Shown one piece after another: positions 17,854 to 26,550 of a DNA stretch of 64,000 nucleotides. Below the pieces are notes generated by a model. It had not been told where the DNA came from and did not search any database. It saw only the letters and a program-made list of their open reading frames with translations. The DNA is from Streptomyces tauricus (GTDB lineage Bacteria; Actinomycetota; Actinomycetes; Streptomycetales; Streptomycetaceae): contig NZ_BMVY01000029.1 of assembly GCF_014650955.1 (NCBI RefSeq), positions 52,945 to 116,944 of the forward strand. Direction: 5' to 3'. Every line of letters starts with the position of its first letter. The first letter of the stretch is position 1. A program made the position numbers and the translations under genes.

Positions 17854-18077
17854 ATGTACCTCCACGGAGAGGGTCCGGCAGGGGTCACTCGGGTACCGGG
17901 AGGTCTACCTGTTCGACTCCCCTGCAACAAGGGGGCGTTGATGTCACGCGCGGCACCAATGGGGCGGAGGCCGGGTCCCCGGGCGGGCTGAAGGGGCATG
18001 CTGGAGGCCGGTAACGGACCCGAGCGGACCCGGCAGGCACCCGGCAGCACGCGTGCGTGAGGCGAGGAGAGCAGCCC

Positions 18078-18941
18078 ATGGCAACGATTCCGTCGCTCCC
18101 CAGCAGGGATGACGTCGCGCGGATCGCGCGCAGCACGACCGACATCACCGGCCAGCTCCTGGACACCGCGGGCAACCTCACCCGTATCGCCGTCAACACC
18201 TTGGACCCGAGGGACGGTTCGGGTGCCGAGGTACTGCGGGTGCTGCGCGAGACGACCGCCGAACTCGCCGAGGCGAGCGCGTCGCCGCAGGCGCAGGAGG
18301 CGTTCTACCGGATGGTGGACACGCTGACGCGGCTGGGGACGAGCGGGGCGCCGCTCGCCGTCCACCCGGTCAGCGAACCGGCGCGGGCGCTGCTCACCGC
18401 GCTCGGGGACAGCCTGCTGCCGCTCCTCGACGCGGTGGAACCGGCGGTGGAGGAGGCGGCGGAGGCGCTGGGGGAACTGGTGGACGCCTCGTCGCCGCTG
18501 CTGCCCGCGGCGGCGGGGGTGGCGGCGGGCACGCTGCTGGTGCTCGCGCCCGTGATCCGGGCCGCGGCCGATGTGCTGCGGGAGTCGTCGCCCGAACTGC
18601 GGCGCATCGCGCACGCGTTGACGTCCGCGGTGGCTCCGCTGCTGCCGCTGCAGGTGGCGTTCGCGGAACGGGCCGCGGGGGCGGGGGCGGGGGTGGCCCG
18701 CGCGGTGGTGCCGCCGTTGGCGGACCTCACGGAGGTGGCCGCGGCCGGCTTCCGGGCGGGGCGGCCGTTGCTGATCGCGGGGGAGGAGATGGTGGTCTCC
18801 GGCCTCGAACAGCTCCAGCCGCTGCTTCTCGCTTCCGCGGGGTGGGCGGGGAGGGTGGCGCGGGCCGCGTCGGTACGAGTCGCCGCGGCGGTCTCACCGA
18901 CGACACCCACGGCGGTGGTGGTAACGACCACCCCAAGGTGA
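18078..18941 (+). CDS. Alanine-rich helical protein of unknown function
   Basis: 287 residues from the ATG at 18078 with GAGGAG 8 bases upstream. Composition is dominated by Ala, Leu, Val and Glu. Long amphipathic helices run through most of the chain, with one strongly hydrophobic stretch near residues 145-163 (LLPAAAGVAAGTLLVLAPVI) that could insert in a membrane. No catalytic motif is visible. The N-terminal region (DITGQLLDTAGNLTRIAVNT) is reminiscent of phasin- or apolipoprotein-like helices, but this is only a resemblance. It is divergent from the M14 peptidase. I do not recognise the family. Confidence 0.65.
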   Translation: MATIPSLPSRDDVARIARSTTDITGQLLDTAGNLTRIAVNTLDPRDGSGAEVLRVLRETTAELAEASASPQAQEAFYRMVDTLTRLGTSGAPLAVHPVSEPARALLTALGDSLLPLLDAVEPAVEEAAEALGELVDASSPLLPAAAGVAAGTLLVLAPVIRAAADVLRESSPELRRIAHALTSAVAPLLPLQVAFAERAAGAGAGVARAVVPPLADLTEVAAAGFRAGRPLLIAGEEMVVSGLEQLQPLLLASAGWAGRVARAASVRVAAAVSPTTPTAVVVTTTPR

Positions 18942-18947
18942 CGACTG

Positions 18948-19076
18948 ATTGCGCAGTTCCCCGCGCCCCTGAAGGGCGCCCCTAGGGGCGCGGGGAACTG
19001 CGCAGTCTTTTCGGTTTTCAGGGGCGCGGGGAACGGCGCAATCTTTTGCCTTTAAGGGTGCGGGGAACTGCGTGCG
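18948..19076. repeat. Dispersed intergenic repeat, inverted pair plus two direct units
   Basis: Four units: one inverted (about 18952-18970) and three direct (about 18984, 19020 and 19053). It is the only copy cluster in this window that lies between codirectional genes (18941 and 19129). The last unit is degenerate (AAGGGTGCGGGGAACTGCGT). Confidence 0.85.
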
Positions 19077-19128
19077 CAGCCTCCGCCGCGGCGCAGCCGG
19101 GGTGGGGGTGGACCGGTAAGGTGTGGGG

Positions 19129-19926
19129 ATGCGCGATCTTGGGGTGGGGTTCAGGTACTTGATGCGCGGCCAGCGCTGGGTCGCCACGCACGGAAAGCAG
19201 TTCGGCTTCGGACTGATCCCCGGCCTCATCACCCTCGTCCTGTACGCCGCGGCCCTCGTAGCCCTGGCCCTGTGGGGCACGGACTTCGTCACGTGGGCCA
19301 CCCCCTTCGCCGACGACTGGTCGAGCCCCTGGCCCGGCCTCTTCCGCGGCTTCCTGACGGCAGTCCTCTTCGCCCTCGCCCTCCTCCTCTCCGTGATCAC
19401 CTTCACGGCCGCCACCCTCGTCATCGGCCAGCCCTTCTACGAGAGCCTCTCCGAGAAGGTGGACCGGGACGTGTCCCCGGACGGCACGGCCCCCGAGTCG
19501 GGCCTCCCGCTCTGGCGCGAACTGCTGATCTCGACCCGCGACAGCCTCCGGATCGTCGCGCGGGCCGTCGTCTGGGGCGTGCTGCTCTTCGCGCTCGGGT
19601 TCATCCCGTTCGTCGGACAGACCGTCGTCCCGGTGATCGGCTTCTTCGTCACCGGCTACTTCCTCACCGAGGAACTGACGGCGGTCGCCCTGCAACGCCG
19701 CAATATCGTGCTCCGCGACCGCCTCACCATGCTCCGCTCCCGCAGGATGCTGGTCTGGGGCTTCGGCACCCCGCTGGGCCTCGCCTTCCTCGTCCCCTTC
19801 GTCGCGGTCTTCCTGATGCCCGGCGCGGTCGCGGGCGCCACCCTGATGGCCCGCGACCTGCTGGGCGAGGAGACCCGCGAGGAGAACGAGGAGAGCGAGG
19901 CGGACGACAACTCCGTCAGTCGGTGA
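19129..19926 (+). CDS. EI24-domain (CysZ-like) integral membrane protein
   Basis: 265 residues from the ATG at 19129. Hydrophobic segments lie at about residues 29-49, 74-105, 150-168, 172-190 and 218-240, consistent with four to five membrane passes. The pattern with VIGQPFYESLSEKVD after the second segment and GFIPFVGQTVVPVIGFF later fits the EI24/CysZ family (Pfam EI24), whose members include sulfate-transport accessory proteins. No sulfur genes are adjacent, so the transported species is unknown. It ends in an acidic tail that overlaps the convergent peptidase-like gene by 11 bases. Confidence 0.82.
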   Translation: MRDLGVGFRYLMRGQRWVATHGKQFGFGLIPGLITLVLYAAALVALALWGTDFVTWATPFADDWSSPWPGLFRGFLTAVLFALALLLSVITFTAATLVIGQPFYESLSEKVDRDVSPDGTAPESGLPLWRELLISTRDSLRIVARAVVWGVLLFALGFIPFVGQTVVPVIGFFVTGYFLTEELTAVALQRRNIVLRDRLTMLRSRRMLVWGFGTPLGLAFLVPFVAVFLMPGAVAGATLMARDLLGEETREENEESEADDNSVSR

Positions 19927-21211
19927 CGTCCGCCGTCGTGTCACCCGACGTGTCACCTGACGCGTCACCCGTCGCGTCCGCCGCCACCGTCAGGATCGAC
20001 CGCACCTGGGCGATGATGTCCAGCCGGTTCCGCACGAACTGCGCGTCGGTGACCGTCCCGCTCGCCGGATCCGTGTTGCCCGCCCCGAACTCCAGTACCG
20101 GCGTGTGGACATGGCCGCCGGGCAGCGAGCCCGCCAGACCGAGCCGGTCCCGCAGCAGCGTCGCACGGTACGCGATCTCGTTGGACAGGTAGTTGCCCCC
20201 GCCGCCCGCACGGGCCGTCGAGCCCGCGGTCGGCCCCTCGGGGCGTACGACGGGCTCCGTCCCGCCCGCCGGGATCTCGGTCACCGACGTGTTGTCGTAC
20301 ACGGGGAAACGCCCCGTGCTCGCCGCGACGATGTCCTTGTACGGGAGTGTGGTCGTCGTCCATTGCGGCTGGGAGGCCGGGTCGGTCACCGGCACGGTCT
20401 CGGTGCGGGAGGCGTTCTCGTTGTCCGGGAAGCCGCCCCGCCAGGCCCCGTTGGTGCGCTCGACGTCGAAACGGCCCACCCGGCCCTGGCTGACCGTAGT
20501 GAACAGGTCGACGTGGGGGAGGTGCGGGCGCAGGGTCCGCTCCACCGTTCCCTCGGCGAAGTCCTGCCAGCGGACCGGGAAGACGGCCGTCTCGACGCGC
20601 GCCGGACCGTCCGCCGTGTCGATCACCGTGCCGTCCAGTGCGAGCGCGGTCGCCCCCGACGGATTGGAGATCCGTACGTCCCGGTCCAGCGTGAACGGGT
20701 CGAAGCCGGTCACCAGGATCCGCTTGATCTTCTTCGTGTGCGCGTACCGGATGGTGTCCTGGCCCCGTGACGTCCGCTCCAGCGCGGCCAGCAGCTTGGC
20801 GCGCCGGGCCTCGCTGAGCCCGAACTCCGGCTGCCACTGCCGTACTTCACGGGTCATGCCGAGCCGGGCCCAGTACAGCGGCCGGTCGTCGTCCCTGCTG
20901 AGGTCGCCGCCCGCGGGGCCGCGGCCCTGGGCCCGGTCCACCGCCCGCCGCCACAGCCGCGAGCCGAGCCGTTCGACCAGCCGCTCGGCCTGCGCGTACG
21001 AGCGGGTCCTGTCCAGGGCGCGGGCGAACTCCGGTGCCACCGTGTCGAATCCGGACCGGGTCAGGATCTCCTGGGGTGCCGCCCGGTCGAGGCGCTGCTC
21101 CTCCACGGTGGGCGCGGCCGCGGGGTTCTCCGCGGCGAGGGCGGGCGGTGCGGCGAGTCCTGCCATCAGGGCCAGGCCGAGGGCGCCGATCCGAACACGT
21201 ATGTGCGTCAA
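19916..21211 (-). CDS. Secreted pyroglutamyl-peptidase-like (C15) protein with Ser in place of the catalytic Cys
   Basis: 431 residues, signal peptide 1-26 (ALAAE). The core from about residue 163 resembles C15 pyrrolidone-carboxylate peptidases: LVTGFDPFTL, NPSGATALAL, then FDVERTNGAWRGGFPDNE matching the family ER...IPDN block with its catalytic Glu, NYLSNEIAY where the family has a catalytic Cys (usually xYxCNxxxY), and GGHVHTPVLEF for the catalytic His region. The whole protein contains no cysteine. It also has ~160 extra N-terminal residues. Either a serine replaces the nucleophile in an oxidising extracellular setting or the protein no longer cleaves pyroglutamate. Tail-to-tail overlap with the EI24 gene. 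Confidence 0.7.
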   Translation of the reverse strand: MTHIRVRIGALGLALMAGLAAPPALAAENPAAAPTVEEQRLDRAAPQEILTRSGFDTVAPEFARALDRTRSYAQAERLVERLGSRLWRRAVDRAQGRGPAGGDLSRDDDRPLYWARLGMTREVRQWQPEFGLSEARRAKLLAALERTSRGQDTIRYAHTKKIKRILVTGFDPFTLDRDVRISNPSGATALALDGTVIDTADGPARVETAVFPVRWQDFAEGTVERTLRPHLPHVDLFTTVSQGRVGRFDVERTNGAWRGGFPDNENASRTETVPVTDPASQPQWTTTTLPYKDIVAASTGRFPVYDNTSVTEIPAGGTEPVVRPEGPTAGSTARAGGGGNYLSNEIAYRATLLRDRLGLAGSLPGGHVHTPVLEFGAGNTDPASGTVTDAQFVRNRLDIIAQVRSILTVAADATGDASGDTSGDTTADVTD

Positions 21212-21300
21212 GGCGGTTCAGGTCCTTCCGTCGCGAGTGGGGACGTCGTCGGATGGCGGCAGTATGCGCGACGCACGGGACACACGCCATGCCGCGTGAC

Positions 21301-21354
21301 CCCCGGGGCTCCGGAGATCCCCGGGGCTCCGGAGATTCCCGGGGCTCCCGAGAC
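21301..21354. repeat. Three tandem 18-bp units
   Basis: CCCCGGGGCTCCGGAGAT occurs twice exactly (21301-21318, 21319-21336), then a third copy with a few changes (21337-21354). It lies in the gap between the start of the C15-like gene and the end of the tetR gene, and each unit can form a small hairpin. Confidence 0.8.
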
Positions 21355-21356
21355 GA

Positions 21357-21944
21357 TCAGCCCTCGCCCTTGTCCCCGTCCTCGCCCAGCAGCGTGAGGA
21401 AGTCCCGGAACGCCGCCGGCATGTCCACCGACTCCGGCGCGAGCAGCCACTGGTACTGCAGCCCGTCCATCACCGCGACGAGCAGCGGAGCCGCCCGCTC
21501 CGGTGTGAGCCCGCTCGGCAGCCGCTCCCCGTACTCGGACCGCAGCACCTGCGCCATGTTGGCGCGTACGGCCTCGTACCGTTCGGTGAAGAACTCGCGC
21601 GCCGGATGCCCCTCCGTGACGCTCTCCCCGAGCAGCGCCGAGAAGGTCTGTACGATCCCGGGCCGCATGGCGTTGTACTCGACGAGCTGCCCGAGCAGTT
21701 CGAGCCGCCACCCGGTGCCGGGCACCGCGTCCCACTGGTCGCGCTCCGCCAGTACGGCGACGAGCAGCGCCTCCTTGGTGGGGAAGTGGTGCAGCAGCCC
21801 CTGCGGGGTGAGGGCGACCCGCTCGGCGACCGCCGCCAGACTCGCGCCCCGGTAGCCGCGCTCGGCGATCACCTCCAGCGCCGCCCGGAGGATCTCCGCA
21901 CGCCGCTCCGTGCCCCTGGCCGATCTGGGCGCCCCGCTCGTCAT
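21357..21944 (-). CDS. TetR-family transcriptional regulator
   Basis: 195 residues from the ATG at 21944 (MTSGAPRS); a longer frame to 22079 runs into the divergent promoter. The N-terminal helix-turn-helix is clear at residues ~14-60 (ILRAALEVIAERGYRGASLA, then GLLHHFPTKEALL). The C-terminal ligand/dimer domain contains LQYQWLLAPESVD as in TetR-C_6-type proteins. It is divergent from the GH3 beta-glucosidase, and an 18-bp imperfect palindrome lies between them, so control of the glucosidase gene is likely. The ligand is unknown. Confidence 0.87.
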   Translation of the reverse strand: MTSGAPRSARGTERRAEILRAALEVIAERGYRGASLAAVAERVALTPQGLLHHFPTKEALLVAVLAERDQWDAVPGTGWRLELLGQLVEYNAMRPGIVQTFSALLGESVTEGHPAREFFTERYEAVRANMAQVLRSEYGERLPSGLTPERAAPLLVAVMDGLQYQWLLAPESVDMPAAFRDFLTLLGEDGDKGEG

Positions 21945-22015
21945 GACGTCACCGTACGTCCGACACGCCCTCCACGCCGTCCCGCGTACAGCGAAGGTAA
22001 CGTCGGCATAACAAA

Positions 22016-22033
22016 ACCTACCGATCAGCAGGT
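22016..22033. promoter_or_regulatory. Candidate TetR operator in the tetR/GH3 gap
   Basis: ACCTACCGATCAGCAGGT equals its reverse complement at 14 of 18 positions. It lies 61 bases before the GH3 start and 71 bases before the tetR start, just after an AT-rich stretch (GCATAACAAAA) that may hold -10 sequences. Confidence 0.4.
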
Positions 22034-22094
22034 GGCGAGGGCAGGATGGCACCGACGGAGCGGAACAGAACGGACTCAACGAGGAGGCACGGCC

Positions 22095-24533
22095 ATGGCA
22101 GGAACGCGGCCCACCCCGGCCGATCAGGCCCGTGAGGCAGTGGTCGAGGCGGCTCTCGCCCGCCTCGACCTGGACGACAAGGCGCGGCTGCTCGCCGGAC
22201 AGGACATGTGGTCCCTGCCCGAGCTGCCCGCGATCGGGCTGAGGTCACTGGTCATGTCGGACGGCCCGATCGGCGTCCGGGGTGTGCGCTGGACCGCCGA
22301 CGACCCGTCCATCGCCCTGCCGTCCCCGACCGCGCTCGCCGCCACCTGGGACCCCGCCCTGGCCCGCCGCGCGGGCCGGCTCCTCGCCCAGGAGGCCCGC
22401 CGCAAGGGCGTCCACGTCCTGCTCGCCCCCACGGTCAACCTGCACCGCTCCCCGCTCGGCGGCCGGCACTTCGAGGCGTACGGCGAGGACCCGTACCTCA
22501 CCGGACGGGTCGGCACCGGATACGTGACCGGTGTGCAGGAGGGCGGCGTCGGGACCACCGTCAAGCACTTCGTCGCCAACGACGCCGAGACCGACCGCTT
22601 CACCGTGGACAACAAGGTCTCACCGCGCGCCCTGCGTGAGCTGTACCTGGCCCCCTTCGAGGCCATCGTCGAGAACGCCCACCCGTGGGGCATCATGACC
22701 GCCTACAACTCGGTCAACGGCACGACGATGAGCGAGCACCGCTACCTGGTCAACGAGATCCTGCGCGGCGAGTGGGGCTTCGACGGCTTCAACGTCTCCG
22801 ACTGGATGGCCGCCCGCTCGACCGTCGGCGCCATCGAGGGCGGCCTGGACGTCGCGATGCCCGGCCCGGTCACCGTGTACGGCGACAAGCTCGCCGCCGC
22901 CGTGCGGGCCGGCGAGACCGACGAGGCCAAGGTCGACGGGGCCGTGCGCAACGTCCTGCGCCTCGCCGCCCGCGTCGGCATCCTGGAGGGCGCCGAACCG
23001 GTCGTCACCGAACTCCCCGAGACCATCGACGGCGAGGCGCTGGCCCGCGAGATCGCCCGCCGCGCCTTCGTCCTCGTACGCAACGAAGGCGCCCTGCCCG
23101 TCCCCGCCGGACACTCCGTCGCGCTCATCGGCGCCGCCGCCCGTGACGCCCGCGTGCTCGGCGGCGGCTCCGCCACCGTCTTCCCCGCCCACGTCGTCTC
23201 CCCGCTCGACGGCCTCACCGCCGCCCTGCCCGAAGGCACGCTGACGTACGCGGTCGGCGCCGACCCGAGCCAGGAACTGGCCGCCGCCGACAAGGGGTTC
23301 GAGCTGCGCGCGGTCTGCCGCGACACCGAGGGCAACGTGCTGGGCACCCGCTCCGCGCCGAGCGGCCACATCCAGTGGATGGGCAACGACCTGCCCGACG
23401 GGGTCACCCACGACCGCCTCCACAGCGTCGAACTCACCGGCACCTTCACCCCGCGCGAGAGCGGCCCGCACACGTTCGGCATCAAGGGACTGGGTGCCTT
23501 CACGCTCACCATCGACGGCGCCGAGCACTTCGACGGGGTCCAGAGCACCGACCTGGACGACCCGTTCGTGACGTTCTTCGGCGACCCCGTGAAGCACGCC
23601 ACGGTGGACCTGACGGCCGGCAGCTCGTACGAGATCTCGCTGCGCCACATCGTCGTCGTGCCCGCCGACGCGCCCATGCGGGTCATCAGCTTCACGCTCG
23701 CCCACCAGGAGCCCGCGCGCGACCCCGACGAACTGATCGCCGAAGCCGTCGAGGCGGCCCGCGCCGCCGACACGGCCATCGTCGTGGTCGCCACGACCGA
23801 ACGCGTCGAGTCCGAGGGCTTCGACCGCGCGGACCTGCGACTGCCCGGCCGCCAGGACGAGTTGGTGCACGCGGTCGCCGCCGCCAACCCGAACACCGTC
23901 GTGGTCGTCAACTCCGGCTCCCCGGTGGAACTGCCGTGGCGCGAGGAGGCCGCCGCGGTGCTCCTCGGCTGGTTCCCGGGCCAGGAGGGCGGCGCTGCCC
24001 TCGCGGACGTCCTCACCGGCGCCCACGAGCCCGGCGGACGCCTCCCCACCACCTGGGGCCCGCTGGAGTCCGCCCCCGTCACCGCGGTCACCCCCACCGA
24101 CGGCGAACTCCCGTACACGGAGGACGTGTTCATCGGCTACCGCGCCTGGGAGAAGGAGAACCGCACCCCGACGTACCCCTTCGGCCACGGCCTCGGCTAC
24201 ACCGACTGGACGTACGACGAGATCGACGTGACGGGCACGACGGTCACGGTCCGCGTCACCAACACCGGCACCCGCACCGGCCGCGAGACGGTCCAGCTCT
24301 ACCTGGCCCCCGCGGACCCCACCCCCGACCGCCCCACCCGCTGGCTGGCGGGCTTCGCAGCGGTGGAGGCGGCCCCAGGAGAGTCGGCACACACCTCCAT
24401 CGACCTCCCCGCCCGAGCCTTCGAGATCTGGGACGAGGACTCCGACACCTGGACGCCGGTGAAGGGCACCTACGAGATCGAGGCCTCCCACTCACTCACG
24501 GACACCCGCCTGAGGGCGCCCATCAGCATCTAG
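22095..24533 (+). CDS. Glycoside hydrolase family 3 beta-glucosidase with PA14 insert
   Basis: 812 residues; ATG with GGAGG 7 bases upstream. The N-terminal TIM barrel contains MSDGP (54-58), KHF (157-159) and FNVSDW with nucleophile Asp236. After the alpha/beta sandwich begins (about 320), a PA14 module of ~140 residues (around 395-540, with GPHTFGIKGLGAF) is inserted as in many BglX-like enzymes. The sandwich resumes with VATTERVESEGFDR, and a fibronectin-III-like domain closes the protein (~700-812). No signal peptide, so it hydrolyses imported oligosaccharides or glycosides in the cytoplasm. Regulation by the divergent TetR gene is likely. Confidence 0.93.
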   Translation: MAGTRPTPADQAREAVVEAALARLDLDDKARLLAGQDMWSLPELPAIGLRSLVMSDGPIGVRGVRWTADDPSIALPSPTALAATWDPALARRAGRLLAQEARRKGVHVLLAPTVNLHRSPLGGRHFEAYGEDPYLTGRVGTGYVTGVQEGGVGTTVKHFVANDAETDRFTVDNKVSPRALRELYLAPFEAIVENAHPWGIMTAYNSVNGTTMSEHRYLVNEILRGEWGFDGFNVSDWMAARSTVGAIEGGLDVAMPGPVTVYGDKLAAAVRAGETDEAKVDGAVRNVLRLAARVGILEGAEPVVTELPETIDGEALAREIARRAFVLVRNEGALPVPAGHSVALIGAAARDARVLGGGSATVFPAHVVSPLDGLTAALPEGTLTYAVGADPSQELAAADKGFELRAVCRDTEGNVLGTRSAPSGHIQWMGNDLPDGVTHDRLHSVELTGTFTPRESGPHTFGIKGLGAFTLTIDGAEHFDGVQSTDLDDPFVTFFGDPVKHATVDLTAGSSYEISLRHIVVVPADAPMRVISFTLAHQEPARDPDELIAEAVEAARAADTAIVVVATTERVESEGFDRADLRLPGRQDELVHAVAAANPNTVVVVNSGSPVELPWREEAAAVLLGWFPGQEGGAALADVLTGAHEPGGRLPTTWGPLESAPVTAVTPTDGELPYTEDVFIGYRAWEKENRTPTYPFGHGLGYTDWTYDEIDVTGTTVTVRVTNTGTRTGRETVQLYLAPADPTPDRPTRWLAGFAAVEAAPGESAHTSIDLPARAFEIWDEDSDTWTPVKGTYEIEASHSLTDTRLRAPISI

Positions 24534-24537
24534 CTCC

Positions 24538-24625
24538 CAGGGGCGCGGGGAACGGCGCGGTCTTTTCGTTTTGAGGGGCGCGGAGAACGGCGCGGTCTTC
24601 TCCCTTCAGGAGCGCGGGGCCGAGA
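24538..24625 (+). repeat. Three direct copies of the dispersed intergenic repeat
   Basis: Units begin at about 24539, 24575 and 24608. The first two carry GGTCTT tails and the third has diverged (AGGAGCGCGGGGCCGAG). It is in the convergent gap between the GH3 gene and the SGNH lipoprotein gene. Confidence 0.8.
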
Positions 24626-24693
24626 CATCTGCGGCTCCGCCGCGTGGGCGCGACCAGCCCCCACCGGTCCCGCACCCGACAACGCGCCCCCCG

Positions 24694-25608
24694 TCACCGA
24701 GATGCCGTACGGGACGTGACAACCCCGTACGCCATCTCGGCCAGCCGCGCCTGACCGTTCACGCTCGGATGGAACCAGTCCCAGTGACTCAACTGCGCGG
24801 TCCCGAACCGGTATTCAAAGACCGCCCCGCCATCGAACCGGCACCGCCGATCCTTCGCACACACCTCTTCGAGAACCGAGTTGTACGACTCGACCCGGTC
24901 CTGCACCCGATCCCGTCGCGTCGTCGCCGCCGTACTCAAAGAATCGGCGTCACCCAGCATCGAAGGACAGATCCCCAGCTTCCAGATCTGCTTGCCCATC
25001 GGATTCGTCCGCCCCTGTGACCACAGCCGCTTCAGATCGGGCACGCTGGACACGTACACCTGCGTCTTCGGCAACGCCGACCGCAGGGTGCTCAGCGCGT
25101 CCTCGAACTGGGCGCGGAAGTCCTCGACCGACGTCATCGCGGACACCGACGATCGGCAGGCGTCGTTCGCGCCGGCCATCACCGTGACCAGCTGGGGCTT
25201 CTTCGCCGCGGCCTGCGCCATCTGACCGGGCAGGTCGGCCATGCGGGAGCCGGTCACCGCGTAGTTCCAGCTGCGCTGCGAGGCGCCGGTCCTCCCCAGG
25301 AGCCGTACCGCGAGACTCTTCACCTTCGCGTCGGTGCCGGTCGCCCACGAGACCTCGGGGCAGTCGGTCAGCACCGAGCAGGCGTCGAACCCGCGGGTGA
25401 TCGAGTCACCGACCGCGGCCAGCGAACGCGGGCTGCGGTCCCAGTCGGGGGTGGGTTTCGGTGAGGGCTTTCTGCTCTGTCCGTCGGCTCCCGTCGGCCC
25501 GGAGGAGTTGCCGCCGACCGCGTCGCACCCGGTCAGTCCCGCGACGCCGACAAGAGCCGCCACGACGGCCGCGACCAGGCCCCGCGAACGGTGACCACGG
25601 TTCCGCAT
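24694..25608 (-). CDS. SGNH/GDSL-family hydrolase lipoprotein
   Basis: 304 residues from the ATG at 25608 (AGGGGAACTGGGG upstream). The N-terminus has an Arg-rich start, a hydrophobic helix and lipobox LTGC with Cys28. After a Pro/Ser/Lys linker the SGNH fold starts with AVGDSITRG (nucleophile Ser69), then the NYAVTGSRM glycine block, AGANDAC (Asn) and the C-terminal DWFHPS with the Asp and His of the triad. Six cysteines suggest disulfides typical of exported actinobacterial SGNH lipases. Likely an extracellular esterase or acylhydrolase; substrate unknown. It is divergent from DUF3145. Confidence 0.87.
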   Translation of the reverse strand: MRNRGHRSRGLVAAVVAALVGVAGLTGCDAVGGNSSGPTGADGQSRKPSPKPTPDWDRSPRSLAAVGDSITRGFDACSVLTDCPEVSWATGTDAKVKSLAVRLLGRTGASQRSWNYAVTGSRMADLPGQMAQAAAKKPQLVTVMAGANDACRSSVSAMTSVEDFRAQFEDALSTLRSALPKTQVYVSSVPDLKRLWSQGRTNPMGKQIWKLGICPSMLGDADSLSTAATTRRDRVQDRVESYNSVLEEVCAKDRRCRFDGGAVFEYRFGTAQLSHWDWFHPSVNGQARLAEMAYGVVTSRTASR

Positions 25609-25806
25609 CCCCAGTTCCCCTCGTTCGTCGCGCAACGGCAGCTCACCCCCGAGCGTCCTCCCGGGTGAAACCTCCGTGTTTCCGGGCGCCTGGAGCGACG
25701 GTACGTCACACTCCTTGCGCCGCCGCACGGTAGCCTCGCCACGTGGCCGCACTGCCACTGAACGATCCGCCAAGCCGCAAAGTGCCCGCTCTGTCCGGAG
25801 GTGCCA

Positions 25807-26301
25807 GTGACGACACGTGGAGTTCTCTACGTGCACTCCGCGCCGCGTGCGCTGTGCCCGCACGTCGAGTGGGCGGTCGCGGGCGTGCTCGGTACGCGGG
25901 TCAGCCTCGACTGGATCCGGCAGCCCGCCTCGCCCGGCACCTGGAGATCCGAGTTCTCCTGGAAGGGCGAGGTCGGTACGGCCTCCAAGCTCGCCTCGGC
26001 GCTGCGCGGCTGGCAGATGCTGCGCTTCGAGGTCACCGCCGAGCCGTGCGCCACCGCCGAGGGCGAGCGCTACAGCTGCACCCCCGACCTCGGCATCTTC
26101 CACGCGGTGACCGGGATCCACGGCGACATCCTGATCCCCGAGGACCGCCTGCGCGCCGCCCTGGCCCGCTCCCAGCAGGGCGAGACCCACCTGGAGTCCG
26201 AGCTCACCAGACTCCTCGGCAAGCCCTGGGACGACGAGTTGGAACCTTTCCGCTACGCAGGCGAAGGCGCCCCGGTCCGCTGGCTCCACCAGGTGGTCTG
26301 A
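25807..26301 (+). CDS. DUF3145 family protein
   Basis: 164 residues from the GTG at 25807, chosen because GGAG lies 6 bases upstream and the product then starts MTTRGVLYVHSAPRAL, the usual family N-terminus. DUF3145 is a conserved actinobacterial family found next to the fab cluster. The chain contains HVEWAVAGVLG, QPASPGTWRSEFSWKG, EVTAEPCATAEGERY and a C-terminal FRYAGEGAPVRWLHQVV. No known fold or catalytic motif is evident to me. Its steady neighbourhood with fabF suggests a link with fatty acid synthesis or cell-envelope functions, but this is association only. Confidence 0.88.
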   Translation: MTTRGVLYVHSAPRALCPHVEWAVAGVLGTRVSLDWIRQPASPGTWRSEFSWKGEVGTASKLASALRGWQMLRFEVTAEPCATAEGERYSCTPDLGIFHAVTGIHGDILIPEDRLRAALARSQQGETHLESELTRLLGKPWDDELEPFRYAGEGAPVRWLHQVV

Positions 26302-26327
26302 CCCCAAAGGGCCGCGGCGAACTCTCA

Positions 26328-26432
26328 AGGGCGCGGGGAACGGCGCAGTCTTTGGCTTTTCGCCTTTAGGGGCGCGGGGAACGGCGCAATCTTTTGCCTT
26401 TCGCCCTTCAGGGGCGCGGGGAACGGCGCAAC
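26328..26432 (+). repeat. Three direct copies of the dispersed intergenic repeat
   Basis: Units start at about 26330, 26370 and 26410, separated by ~40 bases and carrying CAGTCTTT, CAATCTTTT or CAAC tails. They lie in the 249-bp convergent gap between DUF3145 and fabF. Confidence 0.85.
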
Positions 26433-26550
26433 AAGCCACCAACGCCCCGCCCCCGACGCCCCGCCCGCAGCGCCCCACAAACGCAAGCGGCCCGGCCCCA
26501 AGAAGAGACCGAGCCACTCACCAACCAGGCCAAACGGCCGAACGGCCGAC

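Noticed and set aside
24694..26517. A 600-codon minus frame joining the SGNH gene with sequence upstream
   Set aside because: Only the part from 25608 is similar to a family and has a ribosome site and signal peptide; the upstream part is antisense to DUF3145 and runs into the intergenic repeats.
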